Assembly (NCBI GenBank): GCA_014058105.1
Contig: JACGCM010000452.1
Location: 1-64,000, forward strand
Direction of reading: 5' to 3'
DNA: 64,000 bases
Origin: Kingdonia uniflora
Lineage: Eukaryota; Streptophyta; Magnoliopsida; Ranunculales; Circaeasteraceae
Notes under the pieces: generated by a model
Databases searched by the model: none
What the model was told of the DNA's origin: nothing
What the model saw: the letters and a program-made list of their open reading frames with translations, nothing else
In this document: in pieces, positions 46,369-58,279 of the stretch
Layout: each line of letters opens with the position of its first letter
Position numbering within the stretch: the stretch's first letter is position 1
Position numbers and translations under genes: made by a program

Positions 46369-46940
46369 CGGTTATACACAGATGGATCCATTAACGCGGT
46401 GGCTCGGGTTTAGGGATAGTGCTGGTTACTCCTACAGATGATAATATTGAGAAAGCCATACAGGTTAGCTTTCCCCTCAGTAACAACGAAGAAGAATACG
46501 AGACATTATTATGAGGGGCCGATTCAGCGTTGGCCCTGGGCGTGGAAGAAATTTTTCATCTTTACCGATTCGCAGCTAGTTGTCAACCAGAATAGCGGGA
46601 CGTTCTAGGCCAACGGAAGAATGCCCGATTATATGGAAATGCTGAAACAATGTGTGAGCAAGTTCAGAAAGGTCAACCTCGAGCACATTCACCGCGGCGA
46701 GAATAAGCACTCTGATGCCCTCGTGTACCTTGCAGGACTCATTGGCGATAGGCTCAGGATTATTAAGGTGGAGGTCCTTGGCAAAACTAGTGTACTTAAA
46801 CATCTGATAACGACTATGCAAGCCGATAGCTCAATCGCCCCCACAGACACCGATTGGTGCCAACCGTTTCTTAACTTCCTCTGGGAACACCACATACTGC
46901 CCGCAGACCGGTCGGCCACTAAGAGCCTCCGTAACAGAGT
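46369..46940 (+). pseudogene. Tat2 second (archaeal-type) RNase H
   Basis: RLYTDGSINAVA opens the domain; FFIFTDSQLVVNQ, KFRKVNLEHIHRGENKHSDA and LVYLAGLIGD follow. This extra RNase H after the retroviral one is a hallmark of the Tat lineage. One frameshift near 46500. Confidence 0.85.
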
Positions 46941-48060
46941 ATGAAAATATAGTTATTAATGACGAACTCTACCAGACAAGCCTCTACGCTCCACACCTAA
47001 CATGTATCGTTGGGGAAAGTGTGCAAAGAGCAATTGTATAAATTCATGAAGGCGTTTGCAGGGCACAAACAGTGGGTCACTTCATGGCTGATCGGGCTCG
47101 AACACAAGGATTGTACTGGCTCATAATACGATAAGACTTTATAACATATGCACAAAAGTGTAACTAATGTCTGTTCTACAGATACCTTATCTACGCCCCT
47201 GCCATCGACCTCCACACAGTCTCTAGCCCTTGGCCATTTACAAAATGAGGGTTGGACATAGTCGAAGCACTCCCCATGGCAAGCAGGAGGCGACAATAGT
47301 TGCTCGTTGCGATGTACTTCTTTATCAAATGGGTTGAAGCAATACCCCTCGTTTGTATTAGGGAGGAAGAGGTGATGACCTTCCTATGGAAGCATATCAT
47401 TGCACGGTTCGGCGTCCCTACAGTTATGATGACCGACAATGGTACACAATTCGTGGGCAGCAAGGTCGTAGAATTTGTTCGACCTTATAGCCCTAGATAC
47501 CTCTAGGGAAATGGACAGGCCGAGGCCACTGGCAAAACAATAATCAATGGTATCAGTAAACGCCTCGACACGGCCAAAGGCCGATGGGTCGACGAGCTAC
47601 CCCTCATCTTGTGGCCCTACCGTACGCTGCCGTGCAAGAGTACGGACTTCACCCCGTTTATGCTCACTTATAGCTCCGATGCGGTACTCCCTACCGAGGT
47701 CATCACCAATACTACGAGATCCCTGATTGTTGGCAATAAGATTAACGACCGACTCCTCACAAAGAACCTCAATTCGATAGATGAAACTAGAGAGGAAGCA
47801 TCCTCCCGCATGCTCAGGTTTTATAAGACACTCAAAAGGAACTATAACAAATGGGTGATCCCTCGGAAGTTCGGCGAAGGGGACTACGTCATGAAATAAG
47901 TCTTTCCTATAGCTCACAATCATCACAAGGGTAAACTCTAGCTTAATTGGGAAGTCCCATACCCTATCTCCCGTGTGGTCGACGAAAATGCTTACTACCT
48001 ACTAAATAGTGGCAAAGAGGAGCTTAAATCCCCCTAGAACGCCATGAATCTTCACAAATA
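46941..48060 (+). pseudogene. Tat2 integrase
   Basis: HHCC-finger remnants near 47045-47160, then the catalytic core: Asp in GLDIVEALP (47250), Asp in MMTDNGTQFVGSKVVEF (47430) and Glu in GNGQAEATGKTIING (47520), all three present, with stops between them. The C-terminal part LWPYRTLPCKSTDFTPFMLT, DETREEASSRMLRFYKTLKR and KFGEGDYVMK follows. Ends near 48060. Confidence 0.88.
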
Positions 48061-48129
48061 GAATCAGTAGCAAAACGATGTGTATAAAGTTAACCAAACT
48101 ATATATTTTCAATTCCTGCTCTACACTCT

Positions 48130-48600
48130 ACTCACCATACTAGGGGTGTCCTTGAAGTAGGGCGTTCTCGTAAAGATGAGAGTCGCATTTTGAAATCAAA
48201 GCGCACTCACCATACCGGGGACGTCCTTGAAGTAGGACGTTTTCATAGAGATGAGAGTCACATTTTGAAGTCAAAGTGCACTCACCATACTGGGGGCGTC
48301 CTTGAAGTAGGGTGTCCTCGCAAAGATGAGAGTCACTTTTTAAAGTCAAGGCACACTCACCATACTGGGGGAGTCCTTGAAGTAGGGCGTCCACGCAAAG
48401 ATGAGAGTAATTTTTTGAAGTAAAAGTGCACTCACCGTACTGGGGAAGTCCTTGAAGTAGGGCGTCCTCACAAAGACGAGAGTCGCTTTTTGAAGTAAAA
48501 GTACACTCACCATACTGGGGGCGTCCTCGCAATGACGAAAATCATGGTTTAAAGTAAAAGCACACTCAACATACAGGGGGCATCCTTGAAGTCAGTCATC
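48130..48600 (+). repeat. 75-bp tandem array in Tat2
   Basis: About six copies with TTGAAGTAGGGCG at 48152, 48227, 48302, 48377 and 48452. Each unit carries AAAGATGAGAGTC and CACTCACCATACTGGGG. Confidence 0.92.
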
Positions 48601-48629
48601 CCCACAACAATAAAGGTCATTAAAACAAC

Positions 48630-49330
48630 AAAGCATAGATAGTCCTACGAGGACTACCAAAATATTGTTGGGCACTTCGCGCCTAACTGCCTCTCCAAGG
48701 TCGTTAAGACAATAAAACATGCATAGTCCTATGAGGACTATCAAAAAAGTTGTTGGGCTCTTCGCGCCTAACTGCCTTTCTAAGGTCGTTATGACGACAA
48801 CACATACATAGTCCTACGAGGACTACCAAAAAAGTTGTTGGACACTTCGTTCCTAACTGCCTCTCTAAGGTCGTTATGATGACAAAGCATACTTAGTCCT
48901 ACGAGGACTACCAAAAAGATGTTGGGCGCTTCAGCCTAACTGCCTCTCTAAGGTTGTTATGACGACAAAGCATACATAAGAGGACTACCAAAAATGTTGT
49001 TGGGCACTTTGCGCCTAACTGCCTCTCTAAAGTCGTTAAAACGACCAAGCATACATAGTCCTACGAGGACTACCAAAAAGTTATTAGGCACTTCGTGCCT
49101 TACTGTCTCTCTAAGATCGTTAAAAGGACAAAGCATACATAGTCCTACGAGGACTGCCAAAAAGTTGTTGGACACTTTGCGCCTAACTGCCCCTCAAAGG
49201 TCGTTAAAATGACACCACGTACATAGTTCTACGAGGAACAAAAAAAAGGTATTGGGCACCTTGCGCCTAACTGCCCTTATAGGATCGCACAAACGATAAC
49301 GCATCTTAGTCCTACGAGGATTACTACATA
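48630..49330 (+). repeat. 85-bp tandem array with AGTCCTACGAGGACT palindromes
   Basis: About eight copies of an 85-base unit. Each has the inverted repeat AGTCCT-ACG-AGGACT, then TTGTTGGGCACTTCGCGCC and TAACTGCCTCTCTAAGGTCG. One copy near 48980 has lost half of the palindrome. Confidence 0.92.
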
Positions 49331-49439
49331 TAATTAAACATGATCGCAAATTTCTCATCCATTTCCACACTAGCAATTACAAATGAGTAATATGCAAAAT
49401 ACGGCGCTGTTAGTGATAAATTACATACAACAGGGGCAT

Positions 49440-52400
49440 GGCCTCTCCTAAAGCCCATAGCCTGATCCTTCACAGCTGGCCTCATTCATATCCTCAAGGG
49501 CCATGACTCTCGATACCACTTCACGGCCAGACCAGTTCATTACTTGGTCATGAGATACCAGAACCAATGCTTTTCCTGCGTTTTCCTTTCTCCCTCTGGT
49601 AGAGGAGAAGGGTCGACGTACACCCACTCCAATGGTTTCCCCGCTAGTCCCCGATGACCAAAGCACATCTTGGTATAGAACTTTACCCATGTGGCCAGCC
49701 GTGTTTTAAACCGTGCCTGTGATCGGGTCTACATCTTCTTTTCAGGAAATCTGGTACTCAGGATGCAGTTTCAAATAATGGTTACATTTTGGACACTTCT
49801 AGCCCCTTTTATAGGCCTCGAGTGTAGGTGCCTAATTAAATTTTATGGGAAAACCAACAGCCCCTTACCTCATTATTACACCCCTCAAACGGTGCTCCAC
49901 TTCACCCAATTGGGCCCCATACTTTGTCACCATTTTTGGAACTCCCACTTAGCATTTATGACTCCCATGACGCTTCAGCTATATCACCATTAGACCCCCT
50001 CGTACATCTAAGGATTGGTAGCCTCCACGACCACGATCCCTAGTCCAATAATGACTAATCCACCCTTTCGGGGGGAGTTTATTAGAACTAAGTCTGAGCC
50101 ACAGTACCCGAGCCAATTATTGTCCCCGATGAAAGCCGTTCCCACAATTGCGGTACCTTATCCTACGCGGACTAGCCCAACTTAGGCAAACACCTAATAT
50201 TTAGTGCCCAAGAGACTATTGTTCACCAACTACATGCATGACAAGCATACAAACATACACAGCGAATCCATAGTATTTTATAGGAACCGCACGCCTACTA
50301 AGTTTTACAAACAAGTAAAAATATTGTTTTACACAGTACATGGCCACGAAGAGCCCCATCAACACCACAAGTTCACAAAAAACAATTCTTCACTCCTCGC
50401 CACCATGGGCCTTGCCACATGATATTACAATTAAGCTTCTAGTTGGCAGCTGCTGCCGAGACCGCTTTATCCTCCTCAGCCTATTGAGCCTCCTCCTCGG
50501 GGGTGATATCCATCTTATTTTCGGGGGGCACAAAACCTTGTCGGGCATAATAGCCTAGGTGGCGCAGTTTGGGAATGTTCTGAGTTTGACATAGAGTGAG
50601 CAACGGCAGAGCCAGCGTAGCCACCCACCATTCGGTAGAGAGGTAAAACTCATCCTCCAGATGCGCTTTGCCCTTCACTAGCTCTGTGATATGGCCCTGT
50701 AGCCCATCCGACACTTACTTCTCTTTATCAAGCTGATCATAGAGCGCTTGCTCGCTCGCCTCCTTCTCTTGCGCCAGTACCTTTAGACATCTATGGGTCA
50801 CCTCCAAATCACCCTCAAGCCGCAACTTTTCCTCAGTCAAGATTTCAACTCGTTCTTCAAGCCCCTAGTCACGTTTGTTATATGCTCAGCTAACTCATGA
50901 TGCATGGCCTTCTGCATGAGTTCCTTCTGATGAGCCTGTATTTCCTCGAGCCAATGCTTTACCTCGGCATTACGGTTGGCCAGGTTCTCGCCACGAAGCA
51001 ATGTGGCTTCAAGCGTGAGGGTGCACTGCATGTCAAAAAAAATCCATTTAAACAACAACAAAAGAGACTATAAGCATATATGACCAAGCACTTACTTACC
51101 CGTACAGCTACTTTGACCGCTGCACGCCGAGCCCGAGGATCCTCGAGTACTACAACTAGACGACTTTTTTTATTATCCTTATACGGGGTACTCTGCAGTT
51201 CCCCTTCTAGCAAGCTACCAGCGAATAACTTTCCACTACCTATTGAGCGGTCCCTTCCTCCACGAATGATTGAGAAAGTATTTCCTTCTCCCTCTCCTAA
51301 AAAGTATCTAGGTCATCGTCAATAAGACCTGCCGTACCTGTTTTTTGCCGCTTCACCGCTGGGGTGTCCTTCTCTGTGTGGCCGCTGACACCCCAAAGAT
51401 CAGGGTTCTGCCCAGCCACAAGAGGCACCACCAGTGACGCACCGGCCACATCCTTAACCCTCACAGTAAAAAATATAGGCTTCATCCCATCACTCTTCGT
51501 GGATTTGTGACTGTAAACACTCTGTACATAATAAGTATCACTCGCGACACCTAAACGGGGCTCACTATACTTCTTCGCCGAATAGAATTTGTCCGAGTCA
51601 AAGGTACCGTTTAGAATATTTATCAACACCTGACAATCTTTATTCCTGTGACCCGGCAAACGCAAACGAGAATTCTTATACAATATCCTAGAAAGCGTTA
51701 CACTTGCACGATAATGAGCAGATATTTAGATAGCACGAACAACACATGGTAGAAGCATTTACTATAATTACAATTCGAGAAGCAGCGTATACATGGTGTT
51801 AAAAATATTAAGACGTAAATGATGATTGGGCTGTCATCAAAATCAAAGGCACTAGTCACCAAAATTAGATGACAACACCAATAGTTACCACTCGTAGGTA
51901 ACTTAAATATCTTAGGCTCGCCGAACTACTGAGCTATATAGTACTAGTGCCTCCACTATGGAGTATATGTACGTATGATCCTCTAAGACCTTGGTCTGGC
52001 CTCACCCTTTTGACTGGGGCTGCTTTGGCCGCCACTTTTCTCGCTTTAGCCATGGTTTGGGCATGCCGTCCCTCACGACCCACCTAAGAGCGTGAATGGG
52101 TAACACACGGCGACGCAGGCTTGTCCAAAGCCCTAACCTCTACCTCGCTACCCGTACCCTCGGGGACCGCATCCCACTGACGAGGACAACGCCTCATCTT
52201 GTAAGCGACCAGAATGTCAGTTCAACCAACGTTTCAGCAAGGCGACACTAATTAATTGATCTGTCGGTACCCCGTCATCACTAGATAAAAGTTACCGTTT
52301 ATCTGCCCCGACATCCGACCAAATGAATTCAGGCATTTTTTTTGTTAGGTTGTCTAAAGGAAACCTTATGCCCATATCGATCTGCCTGTATTAGACGATG

Positions 52401-53290
52401 TATTGATTAGGTGCCAGCGTCAGGCAGTCTGGTCATATCCACTCGTTGCTGCCCCTGGCCCTTGCTCGTTAATTATCTATGTCTTGGTACTCCATCCTTA
52501 TCCCCACAATTTTGTACTCGGCTAGCGAGCCAGGCAGCCTCCACTCGCTGAGGTAAGGCCAGAAGCTTCAGAGGTCACCCTCGCTCGACCATTGATAATA
52601 ACCTCGTAAGCCACAACCCCGGGCACTCTCCCATACGCCATAAAATCCGCACGCACCTCCGCCCCTAAGTCTCGCGGGACCGAGTTGCCTGCATCATGGT
52701 CGTGACTGCTCCACTCTTCCCCAATCCATAAGTACAGTACAAGGTGGTATGGCAGCAGACCCCTCCGTCGATGACTCCTCACCCGAAGATACAATCCTTC
52801 GCCTCGTTCTTCCAAACTTCAGGGTACACAGACTCGTGCTTGGTGCTCGGACGTCCCTGCTACACCTAGGCCCTCACTGGGCCCTATGCGATCGCCACCC
52901 TAATTGTGACTCCACAACGAGTAATATGATTCGTCATGGCATCCCAGTTAAGCCACTCTTACAGTCTTACAATGATATACCACACTGCCAGTTTCCCTAC
53001 TATCCTATCAAACACCTACCGGTCATAGACAATGCCAAGCGAGAAACCTCGCTAAAGCTAGCAGACAAATACTCATCACTACAAATCAAGAAAATTGACT
53101 AGGGAACTCATCGATATTACCAACGCCCAAGCGGATCGTCATGCCAACCAGAAATTTTAAACACAGGCAGTGCTCCAAAGACACAGCAAGAGAGATGAGA
53201 GTTCAACCTCACACTGCAAATACAAACACTGAGTAGTCGAAGCTTTCTCACTCCACAGTAGCTCCCTTTTTATAAGGGTACACGAGGAGG
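49440..53290 (-). pseudogene. Tat2 antisense gene unit, probably multi-exon
   Basis: Minus-strand coding pieces fill the space between the arrays and the 3' LTR. From 5' to 3' on the minus strand: 52815-52522 (LLPYHLVLYLWIGEEWSSHD, LGAEVRADFMAYGRVPGVVA); a basic piece near 52080 (MAKARKVAAKAAPVKRVRPD); 51683-51297 (HRNKDCQVLINILNGTFDSD, DTPAVKRQKTGTAGLIDDD); 51213-51110 (VVVLEDPRARRAAVKVAVRV); coiled coil at 50880-50480 (LEERVEILTEEKLRLEGDLE, LKVLAQEKEASEQALYDQLD, RQGFVPPENKMDITPEEEAQ); and 49690-49448. Spacing suggests introns; exact splice sites were not set. Such antisense ORFs are known in plant Tat elements; their function is unknown. Confidence 0.6.
53264..53277 (-). promoter_or_regulatory. 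Candidate TATA box for the Tat2 antisense unit
   Basis: On the minus strand CCTTATAAAAAGGG, a near-perfect plant TATA box about 250 bases inside the 3' LTR, pointing away from the LTR into the antisense coding region. A leader ending TTTGCAG-like follows, and a first ATG context near 53145. Confidence 0.5.
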
Positions 53291-53526
53291 CGGTTATCAT
53301 TAATAGCCAAACCCACCATAATGATGTGACACGTCGCCAACAGTGGCAGCTATCGCATGCTACACGTTTTTCCAAATAATAATTACTCTTTCCCCTTCTC
53401 AAGGTGCTGGCAGGCATGATGCCACACACCTCCCAATATGATGACCGACGACAATACGACCCGACGACTATACGACCATACTACCTCAGCTCTCCCTCAT
53501 TACAAGCAAGACCTGAGGGGGGCGAT

Positions 53527-54035
53527 TGTAGGAGCACACTCCTGCTAGCCACGAGGTGGGAGGTCGCAGAACAATCCCTCCACTAGAAGCAGAAACACTC
53601 CAGCTAGAGTCGACCGGTCAGGTCATCTCGCGAACTCCCTGCTAACGACAAGCAGGTCTTGGGCTAGGACTCACCTTACGACCGTAGAGCAGTTGCGAGC
53701 GCAGCCGACGATGAGCCATTTATTTGCCCTTCTATCCGCGTGGAAATGTAGAAGCCTACGACTCTAAAGGGACATCTTAGGAATTACACAAAGCACGTGA
53801 GCAGGGGTACTCCTAGGTCAAGCCCTCCTTATAAGTAGAAGTGGGGAAGTGACCTAAGGGGAGGATCTTCTTCACTTCTTCTTCTGCCACTTATTCTTCT
53901 GGAGAGAACTAGCTAAGTCAAGGGGACAGAGAGAAACCCGGAGAGAGTCGAGTGGTTCCCTCATTCAGTGGAAAGTATTAAGCCCAAAATGATTGTACAC
54001 TCATTATTGTCCCTGAGAGGAATCACGGGACTATA
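53527..54035 (+). repeat. Right LTR of Tat2
   Basis: 509 bp, preceded by GAGGGGGGCGAT (polypurine tract), TATA box near 53830. Confidence 0.92.
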
Positions 54036-55959
54036 GCCATTATGGATTATTTAGGTTCTGAGGAGGGCTCTATAGCTTTCAAGTATTTGGAGCTGCCTCT
54101 TACATCTAAAAGAATCAAAAGTAGAGACTGACAGCACATAGTAGAGAAGATGACAGTCAAATTGAAAGCATGGCAGAATGAATACCTCTCTGGAGCTGGG
54201 AGACTTCAATTGATCCAATATGTACTCCTAAGCATTTCTGTTTACTGGATGGGAGCCTTTGCACTCCCAATGCAGGTTCTGGATAAAATTGATCAGCTTA
54301 ACTCAAAGTTTTTGTGGCATGGGTGTGGTGATACTAGGAAGAGTGATCTTACTGCATGGTCTAGTGTTTATTACCCCAAGAGTGAAGGTGGCTTAGGGCA
54401 GAGAGCTATCAGGACTTGGAATAAGGTTATGCTTGTTAGGCATACCTTTAGGGCTATCTCTAAGAAGCTGTATTATGGGTGGAATGGGTGTACAATAATC
54501 TCCTTAAATTAATAAAACAAAATGGTCTATCAAAGTACCCATGGAGTGTTCTTGGGCTTTGGAGAAGCATTCTTAACACTAGAGCAGAAGGTAAGAAACT
54601 TATTTTGCATTTAGTGGGAGATGGTAGTAATACCATGATATGGAAAGACCTTTGGCTAGAGTCTTGTGGTATCTTGGAGACCCAATTTAACCAGACCTTG
54701 AGATATGACTCTACTATGTACATGGAGGCCCCGGTTCAGAATATTATTGTTGAAGCAAAACTGGTTATCCCTAGTTATCTACAACATTCTATTAGTGATG
54801 AGGTTAGAGATGAGATCATGAACACTAACACTCTGAGCAGGGAAGCTGATACATAATAAGGAGACCTTCAACTAATGGGCATTATACTGTTAAATATGCC
54901 TATAAAGAGCTTAGACCTAAAAGAGCTCAAGTTAGCTTGTTTAAACTTTGCTGGAATAATTTTGCTGCTCCAAGAAGCAAATTTATTGCCTGGAAAGCTC
55001 TGATTCTTACTCAAGATAGGCTGGTCCAAAGGAGAGTTTTGCAGGTTTCTAGCTGTCCAGTATGTAGGAATGGGAGCAAAAGTGTTGAACACCTTTTTTA
55101 TGGATTATATTTTGGCCAAGGAAGTTTGGTGCAACATTCTGAATATGTGTAGGGTCATTAGAAATGTAGGGTGATTTTGGGGAGAAGTTAACTGGATTGT
55201 AAGCCTTAACATGGACAATATTAAGTTTAAAATCTTCTCCATTGCTCTTAATGCTCTCATTAACCATGTCTGGGCTTACAGAAATAATTTTGTCTTTAGG
55301 AACTGTAGTAAACGTGTTAACTCTGTTCTTAGTTCTGTTGTTAATGAAATTCATGTTAGATTAAATATGTTTACAAAGTCGCAACTCAGCTTCTAACAGA
55401 CATTTCTGTGATATTTGGCAGGTTAGACCTAAGTTCAAGAGTAAGGAGATCAGAGTATGCAGATGGAAACCACCTCCTAAAGGTACTATACTCCTTAATA
55501 CTGATGGCTCAGTGACTGATCATGGAGGATATGGGGAAGTTTTCAGGGGAAGTTTTCAGAGACCTCAATTCCAAGGTCAAGATTGCTTATGCTAGATGGG
55601 AAGAGCCCAATACTATTACGTAACTTGAGATGAAAGCTATTAGTAGAGGTCTGACTATTGCTATTGATAACGGTTTCTTAAATCTCATGATCAATACAGA
55701 CTCATCTTCTATGGTCCACTACATCAGGCATGGGGTGGAGCCCCCTTGAAATTGCAAGTACCTTATGGCAAATATCAGAGAGAAAGCTTCAGAACTTGAC
55801 AACTTTCAGATTGATCATTTGTTCGTAGAAGCCAATGAGGGGGCAAATTTTTTGACCGCCTTCCTTACCACTGATGGGGAGATTACTATGCAGCCTGAGG
55901 ACGTGCCTACAGCTTTGAAGACTATTATGGATAGAGATCGTCTTGAGCTAGGCTATTAA
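54036..55959 (+). pseudogene. LINE B ORF2, part 2: C-terminal part with RNase H
   Basis: Continues part 1. Blocks: EEGSIAFKYLELPLTSKRIK, VKLKAWQNEYLSGAGRLQLI, QLNSKFLWHGCGD, EGGLGQRAIRTWNKVMLVRH (54150-54460), the zf-RVT-like SKFIAWKALILTQDRLVQRR followed by CPVC (54980-55070), and an RNase H-like end: LLNTDGSVTDHGGYG (55490), LMINTDSSSMVHYIRHG (55690) and FQIDHLFVEANEGANFLTAF (55800). It ends ELGY at 55957-55959. Fewer stops than in the middle of part 1. Confidence 0.85.
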
Positions 55960-56139
55960 AGATTGTAGGGTGCTGTGGTGCTCACTATTCTTATCTTTTT
56001 CTTTCTTTCCTTTTGTATTTTCCATTTTCTTTGGGGTCCTCCTGACTATTGAGAACCCTATTTTATACATTCTGTTAATGCTATAGAATAGTGGTGTCTG
56101 CTTTCAACCCCAGTTTACCTTCTAAAAAAAATAAAACCT

Positions 56140-58260
56140 AAGTCCTTCATATCGAAGTTTTTGGACAGCATTTTCTTTGTTATAATAGCATTGATGTTAG
56201 CCCCCATGATGAGCATACCGTCTACATAAAGACATGCTATTACAAACTTACCATTAATATTTTTAATATAAACACATTTATCACATTTATTAATTTTGAA
56301 ACCATCTTTCATCATGACTCCATCAATTTTGTCGTACCATTGTAAATGTGCCTACTTTAATCCATAAAGAGATTTAACCAATCGACACACGTTATTTTCT
56401 TGGCCTCTGACAATGAACCCCTTAGGTTGGTTCATATATATTTTTATATTTAATTTACCATTAAAGAATGTTGTTTTAACATCCATTTGATGTATTTCAA
56501 GCTTATGCACTTCTGCAATAGCTATCAACATAGGAATATAAGTTATTCTTGGCACTTGAGAATATGTATCAAAATAGTTCAATCCTTCTTTTTGCCTATA
56601 GCCATTGGCAACAAGTCCGGCTTTGTAATTTTCAATTAAACCATCAGGTCTCAATTTTTATTTGAAAATCCACTTGCAACCTATAGTTTTTTTGCCAGAT
56701 GGAAGATCTACCAATCCTCAAGTATGGTTGTATATTATAGAGTTAATCTCACTTTGTACAACCTTTTTCCAACAAGGAGCTTCAGGTGTAGCCATGGCTT
56801 CTTTGAAGGTTCGAGGCTCATTAACAGGAATGCTGCAAAATCTTTACCAAAAGACTTAGCAACCTTAACTCGTTTCCCACGTCTTGGTTCTGCATTGAAA
56901 TAAAAACTTTAAGGATTGATACGCTGATCACTACTATAAGCAACATTAGTTGTTCTTTTAAGGATTCTCATTATTAATCTTTTTATATGGAAATATATTT
57001 TCAAAAAATATAGCATCATATGATTTAATGATGGTATGCTCATGCACATCATTTATTTCAGATTTGTATACAAAAAAATCTAAATGCACTACTGTTATTG
57101 GCATTGTCAATAAAAATATAGTCAATAGTTTTAGGTCATAATTTAAACTTTTTTAACAATGGTACTTGTTCCTTTGCAAGATATCCCCATACTTTTAAGA
57201 ACTTATAGGAAGGCTCTGTGCATTTCCAAAGTTCATAAGGAGTCTTATAAATCATCTTGTGAAGTAACTTATTGAGAATATAATTTACAGAATGTAACGC
57301 TTCCACCAACAAGTTTTGCGGCAAACCAGAACTAATAAGCATAACATTAAGCATATTCTTTAAAGTTTTTTTTTCCTCTCAAAAACTTTATTTTGCTGAG
57401 CCTAAGGTGTAGTAGTTTGTTGTATAATACCAAACTTAACACAAAGTTCTCCAAACATAATAGGGTCGCACTCTCCACTCCTATCAGTTCTAAGAACTTT
57501 TATCTCTTTGGTATATTGAGTCTCAACCTCATTTTTGAAAATAACAAACATTTTCAGTGCCTCATCTTTGCTTCTAAGTACACATAACTGCATCTTGTAC
57601 AATCATCTATGAAAGTAATAAAGTACTTCTTTCTGCCTCGTATTTAAATAAACTTCAAATCGCGGAGATCACTATAAATCAAATCTAGCAGTTTAGTTTT
57701 CCATTGTTCAATAGAATGGAATGGTTGTTTAACAAATTTTGCTTCAACACTTACTTAACATTTTTTTTTTGCAATCAAGATTGAATTTAGGCAGCAATCC
57801 TAAATTGACTAATTTACGCAATGAACCATAATTTTTATATCCTAATCGTTGATACTAAACATTTAATGACTCAAGCAAGTAAATAAAATCTTCATTCTTA
57901 TTGATAATTGAAACTGCTTTACATAAGACTGCCAGTTTAAACATTCTATCACACTCATAGCCCTTTCCATTGAATACACTATTTTTTAGTCATGATGCAT
58001 CTATTTGACTCAAATAATAACTTGAAACCACTCTTGATTAGCAATGCTCCGAAAATAAAGTTCTTACGAATATCAGGCATATGCAACACTTCATTCAAAG
58101 TAACTTCATTTTTAGATGTGAATTTTAGGACTACTTTCCCTTTTCCTTCGACCCTTGACGTCAAAACATTACCCATAAACACTTTATATTCATATTCAGT
58201 CTTATTGTAGGTAGTAAATAAACTCTAGTCATAGCATATATGGCGTGTGACCCCGGTGTC
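56140..58260 (-). pseudogene. Copia C pol: protease, integrase and partial reverse transcriptase
   Basis: Protease end region at 58182-57979 (EVTLNEVLHMPDIRKNFIFG, then ALLIKSGFKLLFE). Integrase core at 57602-57402 (VETQYTKEIKVLRTDRSGEC, MFGELCVKFGIIQQTTTP) and 57354-57136 (SSGLPQNLLVEALHSVNYIL, IYKTPYELWKCTEPSY). RT at 56654-56352 (YKAGLVANGYRQKEGLNYFD, LEIHQMDVKTTFFNGKLNIK, MNQPKGFIVRGQENNVCRLV) and 56315-56140, where the catalytic box reads CLYVDGMLIMG, so the second Asp of YVDD is Gly. Ends abruptly. Confidence 0.86.
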
Positions 58261-58279
58261 CATAAATTATCTCAATAAA

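Larger units (their letters stand above)
41613..54035 (+). mobile_element. Tat2: large Ty3/gypsy Tat-lineage retrotransposon, 12.4 kb, TSD GCCAT
   Basis: LTRs at 41613-42128 and 53527-54035 (516 and 509 bp; TGTAGGAGCACAC... to ...AATCACGGGA plus a few bases) with GCCAT at 41608-41612 and 54036-54040. Primer site ATTGGCGCCGTCGGCG follows the left LTR and GAGGGGGGCGAT precedes the right one. Order: gag, protease, RT (YIDD), RNase H, second RNase H, integrase, two tandem arrays, an antisense gene unit of about 4 kb, polypurine tract. The LTRs differ at many positions (order of 10% by eye). The two RNase H domains and the antisense unit mark the Tat lineage. Not active: stops in every domain. Confidence 0.94.
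37880..56136 (+). mobile_element. LINE B: L1-type retrotransposon split by Tat2
   Basis: Plus-strand LINE with ORF2 at 39438-41612 and 54036-55959 and a poly(A)-like end (AAAAAAATAAAA, 56124-56136). The 5' limit is uncertain. The 12.4-kb Tat2 element sits in the reverse transcriptase-to-C-terminal part; removing it and one GCCAT gives a continuous reading frame across the site (NAI|MDYLG). Confidence 0.85.

Noticed and set aside
48140..48532. A 130-codon repetitive minus-strand frame
   Set aside because: A translation of the 75-bp array (75 is a multiple of 3), so it stays open by repetition rather than selection.
48130..49330. CRISPR-like look of regularly spaced repeats with palindromes
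   Set aside because: The whole unit repeats with no unique spacers, there are no cas genes, and it lies inside a plant retrotransposon.
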